A stretch of 64,000 nucleotides of DNA from Meloidogyne chitwoodi (lineage: Eukaryota > Nematoda > Chromadorea > Rhabditida > Meloidogynidae). The notes beneath the pieces were generated by a model. The model ran no database searches. It saw nothing but the letters and a program-made list of their open reading frames with translations, and was not told where the DNA came from. Location: contig JACZZP010000019.1 of the NCBI GenBank assembly GCA_015183035.1, forward strand, positions 992,001 to 1,056,000, in the 5' to 3' direction. The translations under genes and the position numbers were made by a program. This document shows positions 19,501 through 29,185 of the stretch, in pieces (the first letter of the stretch is position 1; every line of letters begins with the position of its first letter).

Positions 19501-20192
19501 AAAAAATAAAAAAATTTTTTCAATTTTTTTGAAAAATTATTTTAAAAAATTGATTAAAGGAATTGCTGAATTAACAGCAGAAATAGCCAAAATCGGTGCT
19601 TCTATAAAAGAAATATTTCATGAACGTGCGTGGTTATCTGCTAATATTCACTCTGTAATGGTTAAAGTTGTTTGTGAAACACGTGGGGAACAGCATGTGA
19701 AAGAACTTGTTGAGAAATTAAATTGTAAATACAAACAGGTACATATCTTTATAACTAAAATTTTTTTGAAACCAGTATACTTTAGAGGAATAACCCATTT
19801 ATTCGCAAAAAATAAAAATTATTAAAACATTAGAAAATGATATAAAATGAGTTGAAAAAAATGAAAAATTTCCTGCGAATAAATGGGGTGTTCACCCAAC
19901 ATCCCATTTATTCGCAGAATATAAAAGATAAAATTATTAAAATGCGAGAAAATAATAAAAAAAATGAGTTGAAAAAAATTTCTGCGAATAAATGGGGTGT
20001 TCATCTAAAGTATCAGCTCGATTTTTTTTAATAATTTAATTTTAAATAAATTTTTAAATTAATTATTTTAAATTAAAAAAAATTATTTTAATTAAAAAAA
20101 TAATTAAATTTATTTAATTTAAAAATAATATTTTTTAGATAAATTTCCCTAAATCAAACTCAATTTTCTATGGGATGAACTTGGAAAAATAA
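16599..20192 (+). CDS. L-threonine/serine dehydratase (PLP fold type II), 13 exons
   Basis: Spliced exons (by eye): 16599-16809, 16867-17009 (or from 16861), 17367-17494, 17542-17690, 17842-17987, 18029-18135, 18444-18574, 18734-18801, 18843-18928, 19180-19226, 19420-19497, 19560-19738, 20139-20192; 1527 nt, 508 aa, all phases consistent. The enzyme deaminates Thr/Ser to 2-oxobutyrate/pyruvate in the cytosol. The PLP lysine is K145 in GSFKERGA. SAGNHA, the phosphate-binding VGGGGLIAG, GIESE and TGGNIDT motifs are all present. The C-terminal exon (IKEIFHERAW) fits the small ACT-like regulatory end. The N-terminal exon is acidic and not conserved. Introns hold several hairpin elements. Serine racemase is a less likely alternative. 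Confidence 0.88.
17033..17300 (+). repeat. Intronic minisatellite in the dehydratase gene
   Basis: Around nine imperfect 27-33 bp units with AATTCTGATTTTTCCGGAAA fill most of intron 2 (17010-17366). Confidence 0.85.
17711..17809. repeat. CACCCCATTTATTCGC hairpin element (intron 4 of dehydratase)
   Basis: The left arm ATAAACACCCCATTTATTCG returns as CGATTAAATGGGGTGTGTAC. It is a typical ~100-bp member of the commonest repeat family in this window. Confidence 0.9.
18187..18283. repeat. CACCCCATTTATTCGC hairpin element (intron 6 of dehydratase)
   Basis: Arms CCATTTATTCGCAAGAAAAT and ATTTTCTTGCGAATAAATGG. Confidence 0.9.
18306..18407. repeat. Foldback element, CTCTCGTTATAAGGA arms (intron 6)
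   Basis: ACTCTCGTTATAAGGATACC at the left is matched by GGTGTCCTTATAACGAGAGT at the right. It sits about 25 bp after the previous hairpin. Confidence 0.85.
18578..18714. repeat. Foldback element of CTCTGAA type that makes up an intron
   Basis: GGGACGCTTCAGAGTCAGCC on the left pairs with GACTGACTCTGAAGCGACC on the right. The intron is 18575-18733, so the element is nearly the whole intron. Confidence 0.85.
19289..19378. repeat. CACCCCATTTATTCGC hairpin element (intron 10 of dehydratase)
   Basis: Arms ATACACCCCATTTATTCGCA and TGCGAATAAATGGGATGTAT. Confidence 0.9.
19781..19897. repeat. CACCCCATTTATTCGC hairpin element, first of a pair (intron 12)
   Basis: Left arm AACCCATTTATTCGCAAAAA; right arm TGCGAATAAATGGGGTGTTC. 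Directly abuts the next copy. Confidence 0.85.
19898..20010. repeat. CACCCCATTTATTCGC hairpin element, second of a pair (intron 12)
   Basis: Left arm ATCCCATTTATTCGCAGAAT; right arm TCTGCGAATAAATGGGGTGT. Confidence 0.85.
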
Positions 20193-20289
20193 ATAAATAA
20201 TATTTTTAAATTTAATTTTTATTCAATTTATTAAAAGTACATACATTGTTTATTTTTTTAATTTTTTATTAAATCAAAAAACATAGAAT

Positions 20290-20452
20290 AGTAGTTACAG
20301 GGACTGGACCGTCGTGGCTGTCAATAACTGACCTCACCTTTAAGCTGTTGATCAAAGGATACCGCAAAGGATTAGGGGGATTTTTTAATTAAAATTAAGT
20401 GATTGGGGCAGTCGCGACGCGGTAAAAGCTTTAATCCTTTAATTAACTAATT
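20290..20452 (+). repeat. Left terminal inverted repeat of the Maverick-like element
   Basis: Pairs with 32865-33027. Shared landmarks are GACCGTCGTGGCTGTCAATA, GTTGATCAAAGGATACCG and GTCGCGACGCGGTAAAAGC. Confidence 0.9.
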
Positions 20453-20513
20453 GATACCTAATCCTTTAATTAACTAATTGATACCTAATCCTTTAATTAA
20501 CTAATTGATACCT
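20432..20513 (+). repeat. Three tandem 27-bp units at the inner edge of the left TIR
   Basis: TAATCCTTTAATTAACTAAT plus TGATACC occurs three times. Only the first unit is partly shared with the right TIR. Confidence 0.85.
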
Positions 20514-20878
20514 ATTAAATTAAATCTTTTTAAGCTGTTGAACATAATTAAAACTTATTGAATTAAATTGTTAAATATTTTTTAAAAATTAAACTGTCGA
20601 TTTTCACACTTATTATTTTCCATTTATTTTTTTAGATTTTATAAATACAAAGGAATAAGTTCAATGTAGATAATCATCTTTTGGCAATAATAAACAAATG
20701 ATGGTGGGTTTATGTAAAATTATTTTTCTTATAAAAGCGGCAATAAAATAAGATCAAAGAAGTATTTTTTTGTTTGTTTGAAAACTAAAGGGGTGGGTGA
20801 TGATATTATGTAGGAAAAAAAACTTTTTAAGCATTCATTTATTTTTCTGATTAATTTTACCGCAAAATTTTAGAAAAA
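20514..20878. other. AT-rich leader between left TIR and first internal gene
   Basis: No gene seen. It probably holds the promoter of the next gene; no clear motif stands out. Confidence 0.4.
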
Positions 20879-21476
20879 ATGCAAAATAATATTCCAACAA
20901 AATTTTCTTGGGTTTTGGCTGAAAATTGTACTTGTCCTGTAGTGGAAAATTTCTGCTATAGGCCAGAGGCTTATACTAAACCTCTTGTCTGCGTCCATAG
21001 TTCTATTATGGACATTGGCAAATATCTTGAAAGGCCAAGTAGTGAAAGTTTTTTTTGGATTTATTTTATTTTGTTCGCTATTATGGCCATTCAGGTTAAT
21101 TTTTAAATTATACAAAAATTATTTCTTTTATTAAAGTTTTGTTCGATTCTGGTCTATGGTATGGAGCGTGTCCTCTTCATTAAAAGAGGAAAACAACAAT
21201 TAAAAAGAAAGAAAGAGGAAAATATTTTTGCGCCAGATTTGCGACCTCATTGCCGCAAATGTAAGATAATTTTATTTTTGAATATTTTTTTTTACATTTA
21301 AAATTTTAGCTCATCGACCAATAACTAAAAAGGAAATTGGTCCTCCTCTTCCTTTGCACTGTCGTGTTACAAAAGAACGAGTGGAGGTTCATGAGTTAAA
21401 AGAAATGGGAATTGAAGAAAAGAAGAAGATTAGTGGAAAGGAAATTAAAGAAGAGGTGAAAAGAACTAAACTTTGA
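20879..21476 (+). CDS. Small single-pass membrane protein inside the Maverick-like element, 3 exons
   Basis: Exons 20879-21094, 21137-21260 and 21310-21476; 507 nt, 168 aa, phases consistent. The N-terminal ~50 residues are cysteine-rich (CTCPVVENFC, later VCVHSS). One membrane segment spans about residues 59-84 (FFWIYFILFAIMAIQ then FCSILVYGM). A strongly basic stretch follows (KRGKQQLKRKKEE), then CRKC/HC residues and a Lys/Glu tail. The layout suggests a membrane protein with a basic cytosolic tail. No family recognised. It is the first gene inside the left TIR and reads inward; it could be a cargo gene or a divergent structural protein. The ATG is the first in frame, though upstream exons cannot be excluded. 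Confidence 0.7.
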
Positions 21477-21657
21477 AAAATTAAAAAAATAATAATTAAA
21501 AAAAAAAAAACATTTATTTTTCATTAATTAATTATTTAAAAAAATTTTTTTTAATAAATATTACAAAATAAATTGTTTAAAATAAATATTAAATAATTTT
21601 AAGCTTAGGATGTTTTAAAATTAAGTTAGGAAAAAAATAAATTAATTTCCAAAAAAC

Positions 21658-22467
21658 TTATTGGTAATTGAACAAATTTCCATCCAAATTGTTGTCCAAA
21701 TAATATATTGGAAGAAATTCAGGTGGTGAGTCCATCATTGGTGGTGAGTAGTAAGGTGGGCCAGAAGATTCTGCTGATGATGATAAACTCTTAAAATATT
21801 ATAAATATATAAAAATTTTCAATTTAAAAAATTACCTCTTCCATATCGCTTTCTTCACTTTCAAATATTTCCAAAATTTCACTTCGTTCACTTTCCATAT
21901 TTTCAACATCATTTTCTTCACTATCCATCGATTCATCAATAAAATTGCTGCCTTCACTTTCCATAGGTGTCTCAACTGTAGACTCGCTGCGCACCTCACT
22001 TTCGTTCTCTTTGTTAAACCTTTTGTAAAAAGGTTCTTGAATACCATCTTCTTCGGTTACACAAAGCATATCTGCAAGAGCTTTGACCATATCCACAAAT
22101 TTTTCCCTATTAAATCGCACCCAAAATGTCTAAAAATTATAATTAAAAATTATAGAAATAAAAATTTTTAGAAATATTACCTCTGGGAGAGGATCAATGG
22201 TGGATATTAAAAAATCGTCCGTTAGGACATTTCTCAAATAACCACATTTCTCTTTAATATATGGGTTAGGTACTGTGAGGAGCCATGGAGCATGCTCCAA
22301 GAAAATATGGGAAGTTAAATTATCAGTTTGAATTGACATATCACACTAAATTATATACATATAAAATATTTATTTTTAAAAATAAGGATACTCACTTTAT
22401 TTTTTAAAATAAATTTCGAAATTTTTAATTGCTTCATTTTGATCTGCTTAACTTTTAAATTCTTCAT
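21658..22467 (-). CDS. Acidic protein of unknown function inside the Maverick-like element, 4 exons
   Basis: Minus-strand exons 22467-22396, 22345-22181, 22129-21836 and 21789-21658; 663 nt, 220 aa, all introns phase 0. The N-terminus is basic (KNLKVKQIKMKQLKISKF). The middle has a conserved-looking core (FLEHAPWLLTVPNPYIKEK, ending TFWVRFNREKFVDMVKALAD). Then come a long Glu/Ser-rich acidic part (about residues 107-178) and a Pro/Tyr-rich tail ending NLFNYQ. Such an acidic tail suits a chromatin or transcription-related protein, but that is only inference. It is divergent from the ATPase operon-like cluster, sharing a ~400-bp upstream region. Confidence 0.7.
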
Positions 22468-22874
22468 ATTAAGAAAAGAAAAAAGTTATGAAGGAGTTTA
22501 AAAGATTTCTTTAAAAAATAAATATTTATAAAAAAATAATAAAAAATTAAAAAAAGGAAAATAAATACAATATTATTTAAATTTAAAAAATAATGAAATT
22601 TTAACATTAAAAATTAAAAACGAAAAAATAAAAAATTGGCAAAAGGATAGTAAATCCGGCGCGCAGACTTGCAAAATGAGGAAAAAGGAACGAGAATGAA
22701 TATCTATTTATACTCACTCTCTACTCCGCCTACCAAAATTCATTTTTATTCCATGCACTCTTTCTAGAAGCAGAAAGTAGGCGTGGCTTAATTTTACTTA
22801 CTATATTTTCAAATAAAACTGAATTCTAGCAAAAATTGAAAATCATTTTAAAAAATTTTCTAAAAAAAAAAATA
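22468..22874. promoter_or_regulatory. Divergent intergenic region inside the Maverick-like element
   Basis: It separates oppositely transcribed genes. A GC-richer part (22650-22800) has TATTTATACTC and two facing arms, CCGCCTACC and GTAGGCGTGG, 45 nt apart. Promoter function is inferred from position only. Confidence 0.4.
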
Positions 22875-22951
22875 TATGGCTCTTAATATGTCCGACAAGA
22901 AATCTCTAATGCAGCAAATTATTCCTGAAGTAGATTTTAATATTACAGCAA

Positions 22952-23752
22952 ATGGCCTTACTAAAACGAATTTCTACACCTCGCTTTGTCCCATTTGATC
23001 ATGCAGGCCGCTGCCGAGAATGTAAAAGCTCAGAAGTCGAGCTCGACTTTATTGTCACCAAAGAAGGAGTGACTATCTATTGTACACGCATCAAATCGCC
23101 AGCGTTCATACCATTTGATGCAATATATGATCTTCCCGGTCATTGTTTTTTCAAGGTTACTTTGATTAATTTAAAATTAATTTATTCTAATTTTCAGATA
23201 AAAAACAAGGGTCGCGTTTTCAATATTCAACACGGAGTTCCTCCTTGTGCAGCAATTCCTGTAATTCAAAATATTCAGCCAGATAAGAAAGATATTTTAT
23301 TACCTATTGAGCAACCACAATCACCACCTGCAAAAAAGATAAAACAACAAGAAAATACAACATCGGTTGAGGAATTTGAAGATATTCTTGATGAGTTTTT
23401 TGTTAATATGGGTAATACTACTACACCAAATATTCAGTCAGAAAAGAAAGATATTTTATTACCTATCGAATCATCTCAAGAACCACCATTAAAGAAGATA
23501 AAACAAGAAGAAGAAAAAACAACACCACCTGAGGAGGAATTTGAAAATATTCTTCAAGATTTTTTTGACAATATTGGCACTAATGCTAATACTACTCCAA
23601 AGGAACTTAGTGCTGCTAAGAACATTGAGGAACAAGAAGTTAAAAATCGTGAGAAGCGTAGTGTAAGTGAACCACTTCCATTTACTGAAAATTTAGATAA
23701 TTCACCTTTATCTTTTCATTTTTCGGATGCTGTAAACCCACAATCCGTTTAA
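22952..23752 (+). CDS. Unrecognised Maverick-encoded protein with a probable 42-nt intron
   Basis: 266 aa unspliced. GT at 23156 to TTTTCAG at 23197 would remove 42 nt in frame, leaving 252 aa. The N-terminal ~65 residues have a CRECKS pair and repeated F-[IV]-PFD motifs (FVPFDHAG, FIPFDAIYDLP). The rest is an acidic/proline low-complexity tail with two near-identical modules (KKDILLPIE..., then EEFEDILDEFF and EEFENILQDFF). A short upstream ATG frame at 22875-22999 overlaps in another frame and may be the damaged true start. The gene lies 49 nt before the ATPase. No family recognised; a virion or DNA-binding role is possible but unproven. Confidence 0.6.
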   Translation: MALLKRISTPRFVPFDHAGRCRECKSSEVELDFIVTKEGVTIYCTRIKSPAFIPFDAIYDLPGHCFFKVTLINLKLIYSNFQIKNKGRVFNIQHGVPPCAAIPVIQNIQPDKKDILLPIEQPQSPPAKKIKQQENTTSVEEFEDILDEFFVNMGNTTTPNIQSEKKDILLPIESSQEPPLKKIKQEEEKTTPPEEEFENILQDFFDNIGTNANTTPKELSAAKNIEEQEVKNREKRSVSEPLPFTENLDNSPLSFHFSDAVNPQSV

Positions 23753-23801
23753 TTTATAATAATAATAATTTTTCAATTTGTATTTTTTTAATATTTAAAT
23801 A

Positions 23802-24458
23802 ATGGATTCACTTAATTTTTCTAATAAAGAATTAAAATTAAAATTACCATTTGGTTTAATTATTTCTGGACCTAGTTCCAGTGGAAAGAGTACTCTTCTT
23901 CTTAACTTTATTTCTCAAGCAGCAGAACTAATCGATCCCCCTCCTAAAAGTATTTTATATTGTTTTGGTGAAATGAGTAATATTGTCCCCGTTCTTCAAA
24001 AATCGGGAATAAGTGTTTTTGCTGGTGTACCACCTGAAGATGTAATAAAACGACTTCCAAAACCATCTCTTGTTATCCTAGATGATTTACTTCTTTCTAT
24101 TGATGAAAAATATTTATCTGAATTATTTACTAAAAAATCACATCACCAAAAATTTTCTATAGTATTTGTCACACAAAATTTATTTGAAAAGAAAATTAAA
24201 GTAGCTCGTCAAAATGCACAATATTTAATTATTATGCGTTCTCCAAATTCAGTGCTTTCTGTAAGAAATATAGGTTCTCAGCTTTTCCCAAAGAAATTAG
24301 ACTATTTTCTCGATGCATATCGTCAAGCAACTAATGTTCCTTATGGATATCTTTTAATTGATATGCATGCTTCTTCAGATCCAACACTTCGTCTTCGTAC
24401 AAATATATTTAAAGACGATTTAGAAAAAATTATATTTATTCCTAAAAATGGCATCTAA
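23802..24458 (+). CDS. Polinton/Maverick-type DNA packaging ATPase (FtsK/HerA fold)
   Basis: 218 aa, single exon, close to the usual size of Polinton and adintovirus packaging ATPases. Walker A is G23-PSSSGKS-T31. Walker B is LVILDD at 90-95, after a PKPS turn. A sensor-type FVTQN lies near 124-128. In relatives this ATPase drives genome encapsidation, which argues that the ancestral element made virions. No stop or frameshift is seen, so this is the best kept core gene of the element. Its stop overlaps the next start by 11 nt (24448-24458), a compact virus-like layout. Identification as this family is confident; present activity is not known. Confidence 0.88.
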   Translation: MDSLNFSNKELKLKLPFGLIISGPSSSGKSTLLLNFISQAAELIDPPPKSILYCFGEMSNIVPVLQKSGISVFAGVPPEDVIKRLPKPSLVILDDLLLSIDEKYLSELFTKKSHHQKFSIVFVTQNLFEKKIKVARQNAQYLIIMRSPNSVLSVRNIGSQLFPKKLDYFLDAYRQATNVPYGYLLIDMHASSDPTLRLRTNIFKDDLEKIIFIPKNGI

Positions 24459-24780
24459 TAAATCCAAGTGTAATATTAGTCCACTTATTATTGAAAATGG
24501 AAAATTTTTAAAATTATTATCAAAAACTCGTTCAGAAAAGAAACGCCGCCGTCTTTTAAAACAAGTAAATAGTCAACATCTCCTTGCTATTGCAGAAATA
24601 TGTTTGAATATTGTTAAAGCTAAATATAATTTAACTACTCGCCAAAGGAAACGTCTTTTACCGTATGCTAATTTTGTTCGTCGGATGAGTCGTGCTAGAA
24701 GTGAAAAAGGAGCTAGAAAAATTCTTACACAGAAAGGAAGTGGGGTGTCCGATCTACAAATTTGGTCCAGAGATCTATGA
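24448..24780 (+). CDS. Small basic Polinton core-like protein (pX type), C-terminus replaced
   Basis: 110 aa, very basic (SEKKRRRLLKQV, TTRQRKRLLPY, RRMSRARSEKGARKILTQKG). It matches the small basic protein commonly encoded beside the ATPase in Polintons, compared in the literature with adenovirus core protein pX; a DNA-condensing role is likely. After about residue 99 (QKGSG) the usual hydrophobic tail is absent. The sequence instead runs out of frame into polymerase-coding DNA, which points to a deletion junction near 24740. Confidence 0.65.
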   Translation: MASNKSKCNISPLIIENGKFLKLLSKTRSEKKRRRLLKQVNSQHLLAIAEICLNIVKAKYNLTTRQRKRLLPYANFVRRMSRARSEKGARKILTQKGSGVSDLQIWSRDL

Positions 24781-27534
24781 TACTGCAATTATTCTTTATT
24801 TTAACAACAAACATTTTGATGGAGTACAAAAGGTTGGAAACATTTTCGGAAAGCCCTATTGCCTTTCATGTGAAATGGTCTATACCAGACCTAGTAATCA
24901 TAGAACAAAATGTCAATCACGATGCCTGAATTGTTCTCGGATAGGACCAAAATTCCCCTGCAAAAAAGAAGAAAATTATATAAATAAATGTCAACGATGT
25001 TTTAAAACTTTTAACAACACCGACTGTTTCAATCATCACTTAGTAAGTGGATTTTGTAATAACTCTAAACAATGCGAAAAATGTGGAGAAATATGGAGAG
25101 TAGAAATAAATAATCAAAATGGACGCAAAAGACATGTATGTAATGAAAAATATTGCGGTAGATGTGGAGATTTTCATGATCCGAAAAGAGGATGCTATAT
25201 CAGACCTCTCAAGCCTAAACAACAAGAAGCTTTCCGTCTTATTGCATTTGATCTGGAGACAATGCAACATAAATTTTCTAATCCTACAAAACAACATAGA
25301 ATACACGAACCAAACTTTATTGCAGCTAAAATTGTCTGCCCACATTGTATATCAACAGGAGAATGGAAAAGAAGTTTGAAGAATAATGAGTGCAAGGTTT
25401 GCGGTCCTCACCGTACCATCACGTTTTCACATCAGCCATACAATGAGACAACATGTGATAAACAAATAATTACACAAAATCCTTTGAATGAATTTTCAAA
25501 GTGGATACTCTACGATTTGTCTAATAAATATGATACATACGCCTACTCTCATTTTGGTGGAAGATTTGATATGGTCCTCGTCTTTGAAAAATTATATAAC
25601 GAGAAGTTAAATCCTGATTTGATAATGAAAGGCAACAAATTATATGAGATGAAAGTGAAGAAACGACCAAATTTAAACGGCAATATTATTTTCCGTGACT
25701 CATACAATCTTATGCCAATGGCTTTGGCGGCTCTTGTACCAACATTTGGTTTGGAAGTAGAGGACAAGCCCTTCTTTCCTCACTTATCTAATAGACCAGA
25801 GAACTATGGAAAGAGAATTTACCCAGTAAAAGAAGATTATTTGGCAGATGGAATGATGCCTGCAAAGAGGAAAGAATTTGATATATGGTATGAAGTAAAT
25901 AAAACAATTCCTTTTTTATTGGATGAGGCATTGGCTAGCTATTGTAATAATGATGTTGAAATTTTAATGTGTGCTTTAATTGCTTTTCGCCAAGAATTCT
26001 TTGAAACAACGAAGCGTCCATCACATAATGGAATTGATGTATTAAGAGAATGTATGACAATTGCTAGCGCATGTATGAAACATTTCAGAATAAATCATTT
26101 GAAAGAAGAACATTTAGCAATTGTTCCAGAAAGAGGATATGAAAATATTGAGAATCAAAGTTTATTGGGATTAAAATTTTTACAATGGTATGCAGAGAAA
26201 AACAACGTTAAAATACAATCTGCACACTGGAAGGGAGAGAAAGCAGTTGGGAAATATAAATTAGATGGATGGATGAAGAGCAGCAACTAGGAATAGAGAT
26301 TAATGGGTGTGGATGGCATGGATGCCCAAATAAAGGATGTTATCCAGGAGACAATATGTTACTACCGAATGGAATGACTGCAGGAGTTAAAAGACAAAAA
26401 GATAAAGAAAGAATGGAATTTATTTTGACAAAAGTGCCACGAGTGGATGTATATTGGCAGTGTGAAATAGAACAAATGTTAGCAAGAGATAGAGAAATGA
26501 AGAAAAAGTTTGACAACTATTTAGATGAAGGACCACTAGAAATTAGAGATTGTTTCTTTGGAGGGCGTACCGGACCTTTGAAGCTTTTTCATCAAAGGAA
26601 GTCTGGAGAAAAAATTTCTTATTACGACGTGACATCACTTTATCCATACACAAATTTTATTACCAACTACCCGATTGGCCATCCAAAAGTTCATACACTT
26701 AATGAAGAAGTGTATTGGACAAGAGCAGCAGACAACGCTTATTCTTTTGCTCTTTTGAAAGTATTTATTGTACCACCTAAGAAGATCGACATTCCAATTA
26801 TTCCTGTAAAATTAGATGAACAACGACTACTTTTTCCTCTTTGCGCAAAATGCGCCAAAACTTATCCAAAAGGAGGAATAAAAGAGAACTACAATTGTTC
26901 TCACAATGATAGAGAAAGAGGCTGGGTTAGCAGCTGCACTTCTATTGAATTAAATGCAGCATTAGAAGAGGGATATATAGTTACAAAACTATATAGAGTG
27001 TTAGAGTATACCAAGTCTGATGATGAATTATTTCGTCCTTATATGCGGGAATTTTTAGCTCAAAAAATCCACGCTTCTGGTTTTGATGAAAAAATAAAAG
27101 GAAATAAAGAAGAAGAGGAAAAATTTGTGCAAGAGTGTTTGGAAAGATTTGGAATGAAAATAGAAAGAGAAAAGATGATTCATAATAAAGGAAAGAGAGC
27201 TATTGCAAAGCTTGCAGTGAATAATTTATGGGGAAGATTTTCTTTGCGAAACAGTGGTCTTTCTCAAACACATATCACAAGCGATCCAGCTGAATTATGC
27301 GAGTATATCAACAACAGATCAATTAAATTATCTGCAATAGATGAATTAAATGTAGAAACAATGATGTTGCGTTATGAAAAAAAGAAGGAATGGATTGAAG
27401 AACACGATAGTTCAAACGTTGTAATATCTCTTTGGACTACATCTGCAGCGCGTTTACATCTATTAAAATTGATGCAAAAGGTGGTACGCACTCCTGGATG
27501 TTCACTGCTTTGTAAGGGCAACAACAAATCGTAA
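24741..27534 (+). pseudogene. Broken protein-primed DNA polymerase B of the Maverick-like element
   Basis: Two frames cover it: up to 26290 (frame 2) and from 26269 (frame 1). Seen in order: several Cys pairs of the N-terminal region (CLSCEMVY, CQSRCLNCS, KCGEIW, RCGDFHD); Exo I FDLET; Exo II YSHFGGRFDM; Exo III YCNNDVEIL; the GCGWHGC cysteine/histidine motif; polymerase motif A YDVTSLYPY; motif B KLAVNNLWGRF. Three faults are visible: the 5' end is joined to the neighbouring basic-protein gene, the frame changes inside a GATG triplicate near 26267-26280, and the C-terminal motif with the second catalytic Asp pair is missing. The reading ends at 27534. The polymerase is therefore predicted inactive. 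Confidence 0.88.
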
Positions 27535-27657
27535 GTGTAAATTATTTTTTTTAGTAATTTTATTAAAATTTATTTTTTAGAAATTTTTAACACCAACAAC
27601 ACACAAGGGAATAATCTATTCCCCACTCACCAATCATTGTTGGGGCCACCGCAATAT

Positions 27658-27981
27658 ATGATTGAGCATCAACAAAGTGAAGAATTTAAAAATAGAAGAA
27701 GAGGAAAATTAAGAGTATTTGAAAGGTTCTTGTGGATAGAACCAAAGAAGATATTTAATGAAAAAGAAGTTAGATGTGGAATATGTTATGATGAAGAAAC
27801 AACGATGTGTTATGCTATATGCGGGGAGCAGATCATCTGCGTAAGTTGTGCAATTCATATTTGCAAAAATTCTATTAAAAAATATAAATATGGTAAGTGT
27901 CCCGGGTGCAATTTACAAACTCCATATTTTAAAACTAAGTTGGGTGAGATAATAATGGTTGATGGGTTAAAAATATGGTAG
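27658..27981 (+). CDS. RING-like zinc-finger protein, downstream end of the Maverick cluster
   Basis: From the first ATG (27658) to the TAG at 27981, 107 aa; the frame is open further upstream to about 27583 after a TTTTTTAG acceptor. A Cys-rich block, CGICYDEE...C-YAI-C...CVSCAIHIC...CPGC, fits a RING-like fold with one ligand position altered. RING proteins usually act as E3 ubiquitin ligases, which would be inference here. It lies where the polymerase C-terminus should be, suggesting a rearrangement or a captured gene. Confidence 0.55.
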   Translation: MIEHQQSEEFKNRRRGKLRVFERFLWIEPKKIFNEKEVRCGICYDEETTMCYAICGEQIICVSCAIHICKNSIKKYKYGKCPGCNLQTPYFKTKLGEIIMVDGLKIW

Positions 27982-28849
27982 GTGAATAACATTGAACTTT
28001 AATAAATTTAATATTTTATATTTTGACTTTTGATATTACTTCAAAACTTTATTAATATTAGTTCACCTTCATATTTTTAACCTTTAACTTTATTATAAAA
28101 TTTATTGTCCTTTATAATTTTTAATTATTTAACATTATTTAAAATTATTTTACTAATTATTTTTTATTTATTTTTAATAATTTTTATTTGATTTATTTTT
28201 TTATAATGTATTATTTTTTAATTATTTTCTAGAAATAGTTTTTATATATATAAAACTATTATAATTATTTTCGTTTATTATTTTATAAGTAAACTTAATA
28301 TTTTTATTTTTGGAATAAATTTTAATATTTTTTATTTATTTTTTAATATTTTTATTTGATTTAATATTTTATTTTTCAATTATGGATTTTAATATTTTTT
28401 ATTTAATTAATAATTATTTTTATTTATTTATTTATTTATTTATTTTTAATATTTTTTATATTTCAATATTAATTCTGACATTTTATTATAATTATCCACA
28501 CGTATAAAAGAAAGGGAAAATTATAGACGAAATAATACAGTAGTTTTCTTTTTCTTCTATAATATTCCATTTTTTATATTTTTCTTTGTCTCTAACATTT
28601 CACTTTTATTTTTAATTATTCGATTGATTTTATTTATAAATAAAAATAATATTAACTAATTTTACTTTATTTTATTTATAAATAAAAATAATATTAACTA
28701 ATTTTACTTTTTTTTTTTGCTATCAGTTTGTTCTTGTTAAAATTAAGTAAGCCCTAAACTTTGATTATATATACAAACAAAAATTAAAAATTATTTAAAT
28801 AAAAAAAAATAGTTTATACTGAAAAAAAAAATATAATTGAAAAATTATG

Positions 28850-28882
28850 AATAAATGGGGTGTCTATCTAAATATGCAAATT
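28850..28882 (+). repeat. Single arm of the ATTTATTCGC hairpin family
   Basis: GAATAAATGGGGTGTCTATC with no partner arm nearby. Confidence 0.7.
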
Positions 28883-29141
28883 AAAATTTAAAAAATAAAT
28901 AAACTTATTGTAGGTAGCAGAAAATTTTAAATAAACATAAAATATTGTAAAAATCAGAATATTTTTTCTAAAACTAAATATTTCACAATTTAAGTTGATT
29001 TTTAGATCGTAAATTTTTACAAAACATAATACCATAAAAAGAGTAAGTATGCATAAATAGATAGAGCAGAAAATTTACTACAATAAGCAATCATTCAAAT
29101 TAACTTGTATACTTATTTCCTAATTCTATTACTTGTTTTTT

Positions 29142-29168
29142 GCGAATAAATGGAGTGTGTACCTAAGT
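29142..29168 (+). repeat. Single arm of the ATTTATTCGC hairpin family
   Basis: GCGAATAAATGGAGTGTGTA, right-arm type, without a left arm. Confidence 0.75.
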
Positions 29169-29185
29169 ATACAAGTTCCAAAAAT

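Noticed and set aside
19822..20004. Frames encoding NTPFIRRNFF or HPIYSQE peptides, also at 49433, 54971 and 55705
   Set aside because: They are translations of ATTTATTCGC hairpin elements.
22875..22999. Short ATG frame MALNMSDKKSLMQQ before the 22952 gene
   Set aside because: Only 41 codons and out of frame with the following gene; noted there as a possible damaged start rather than called.
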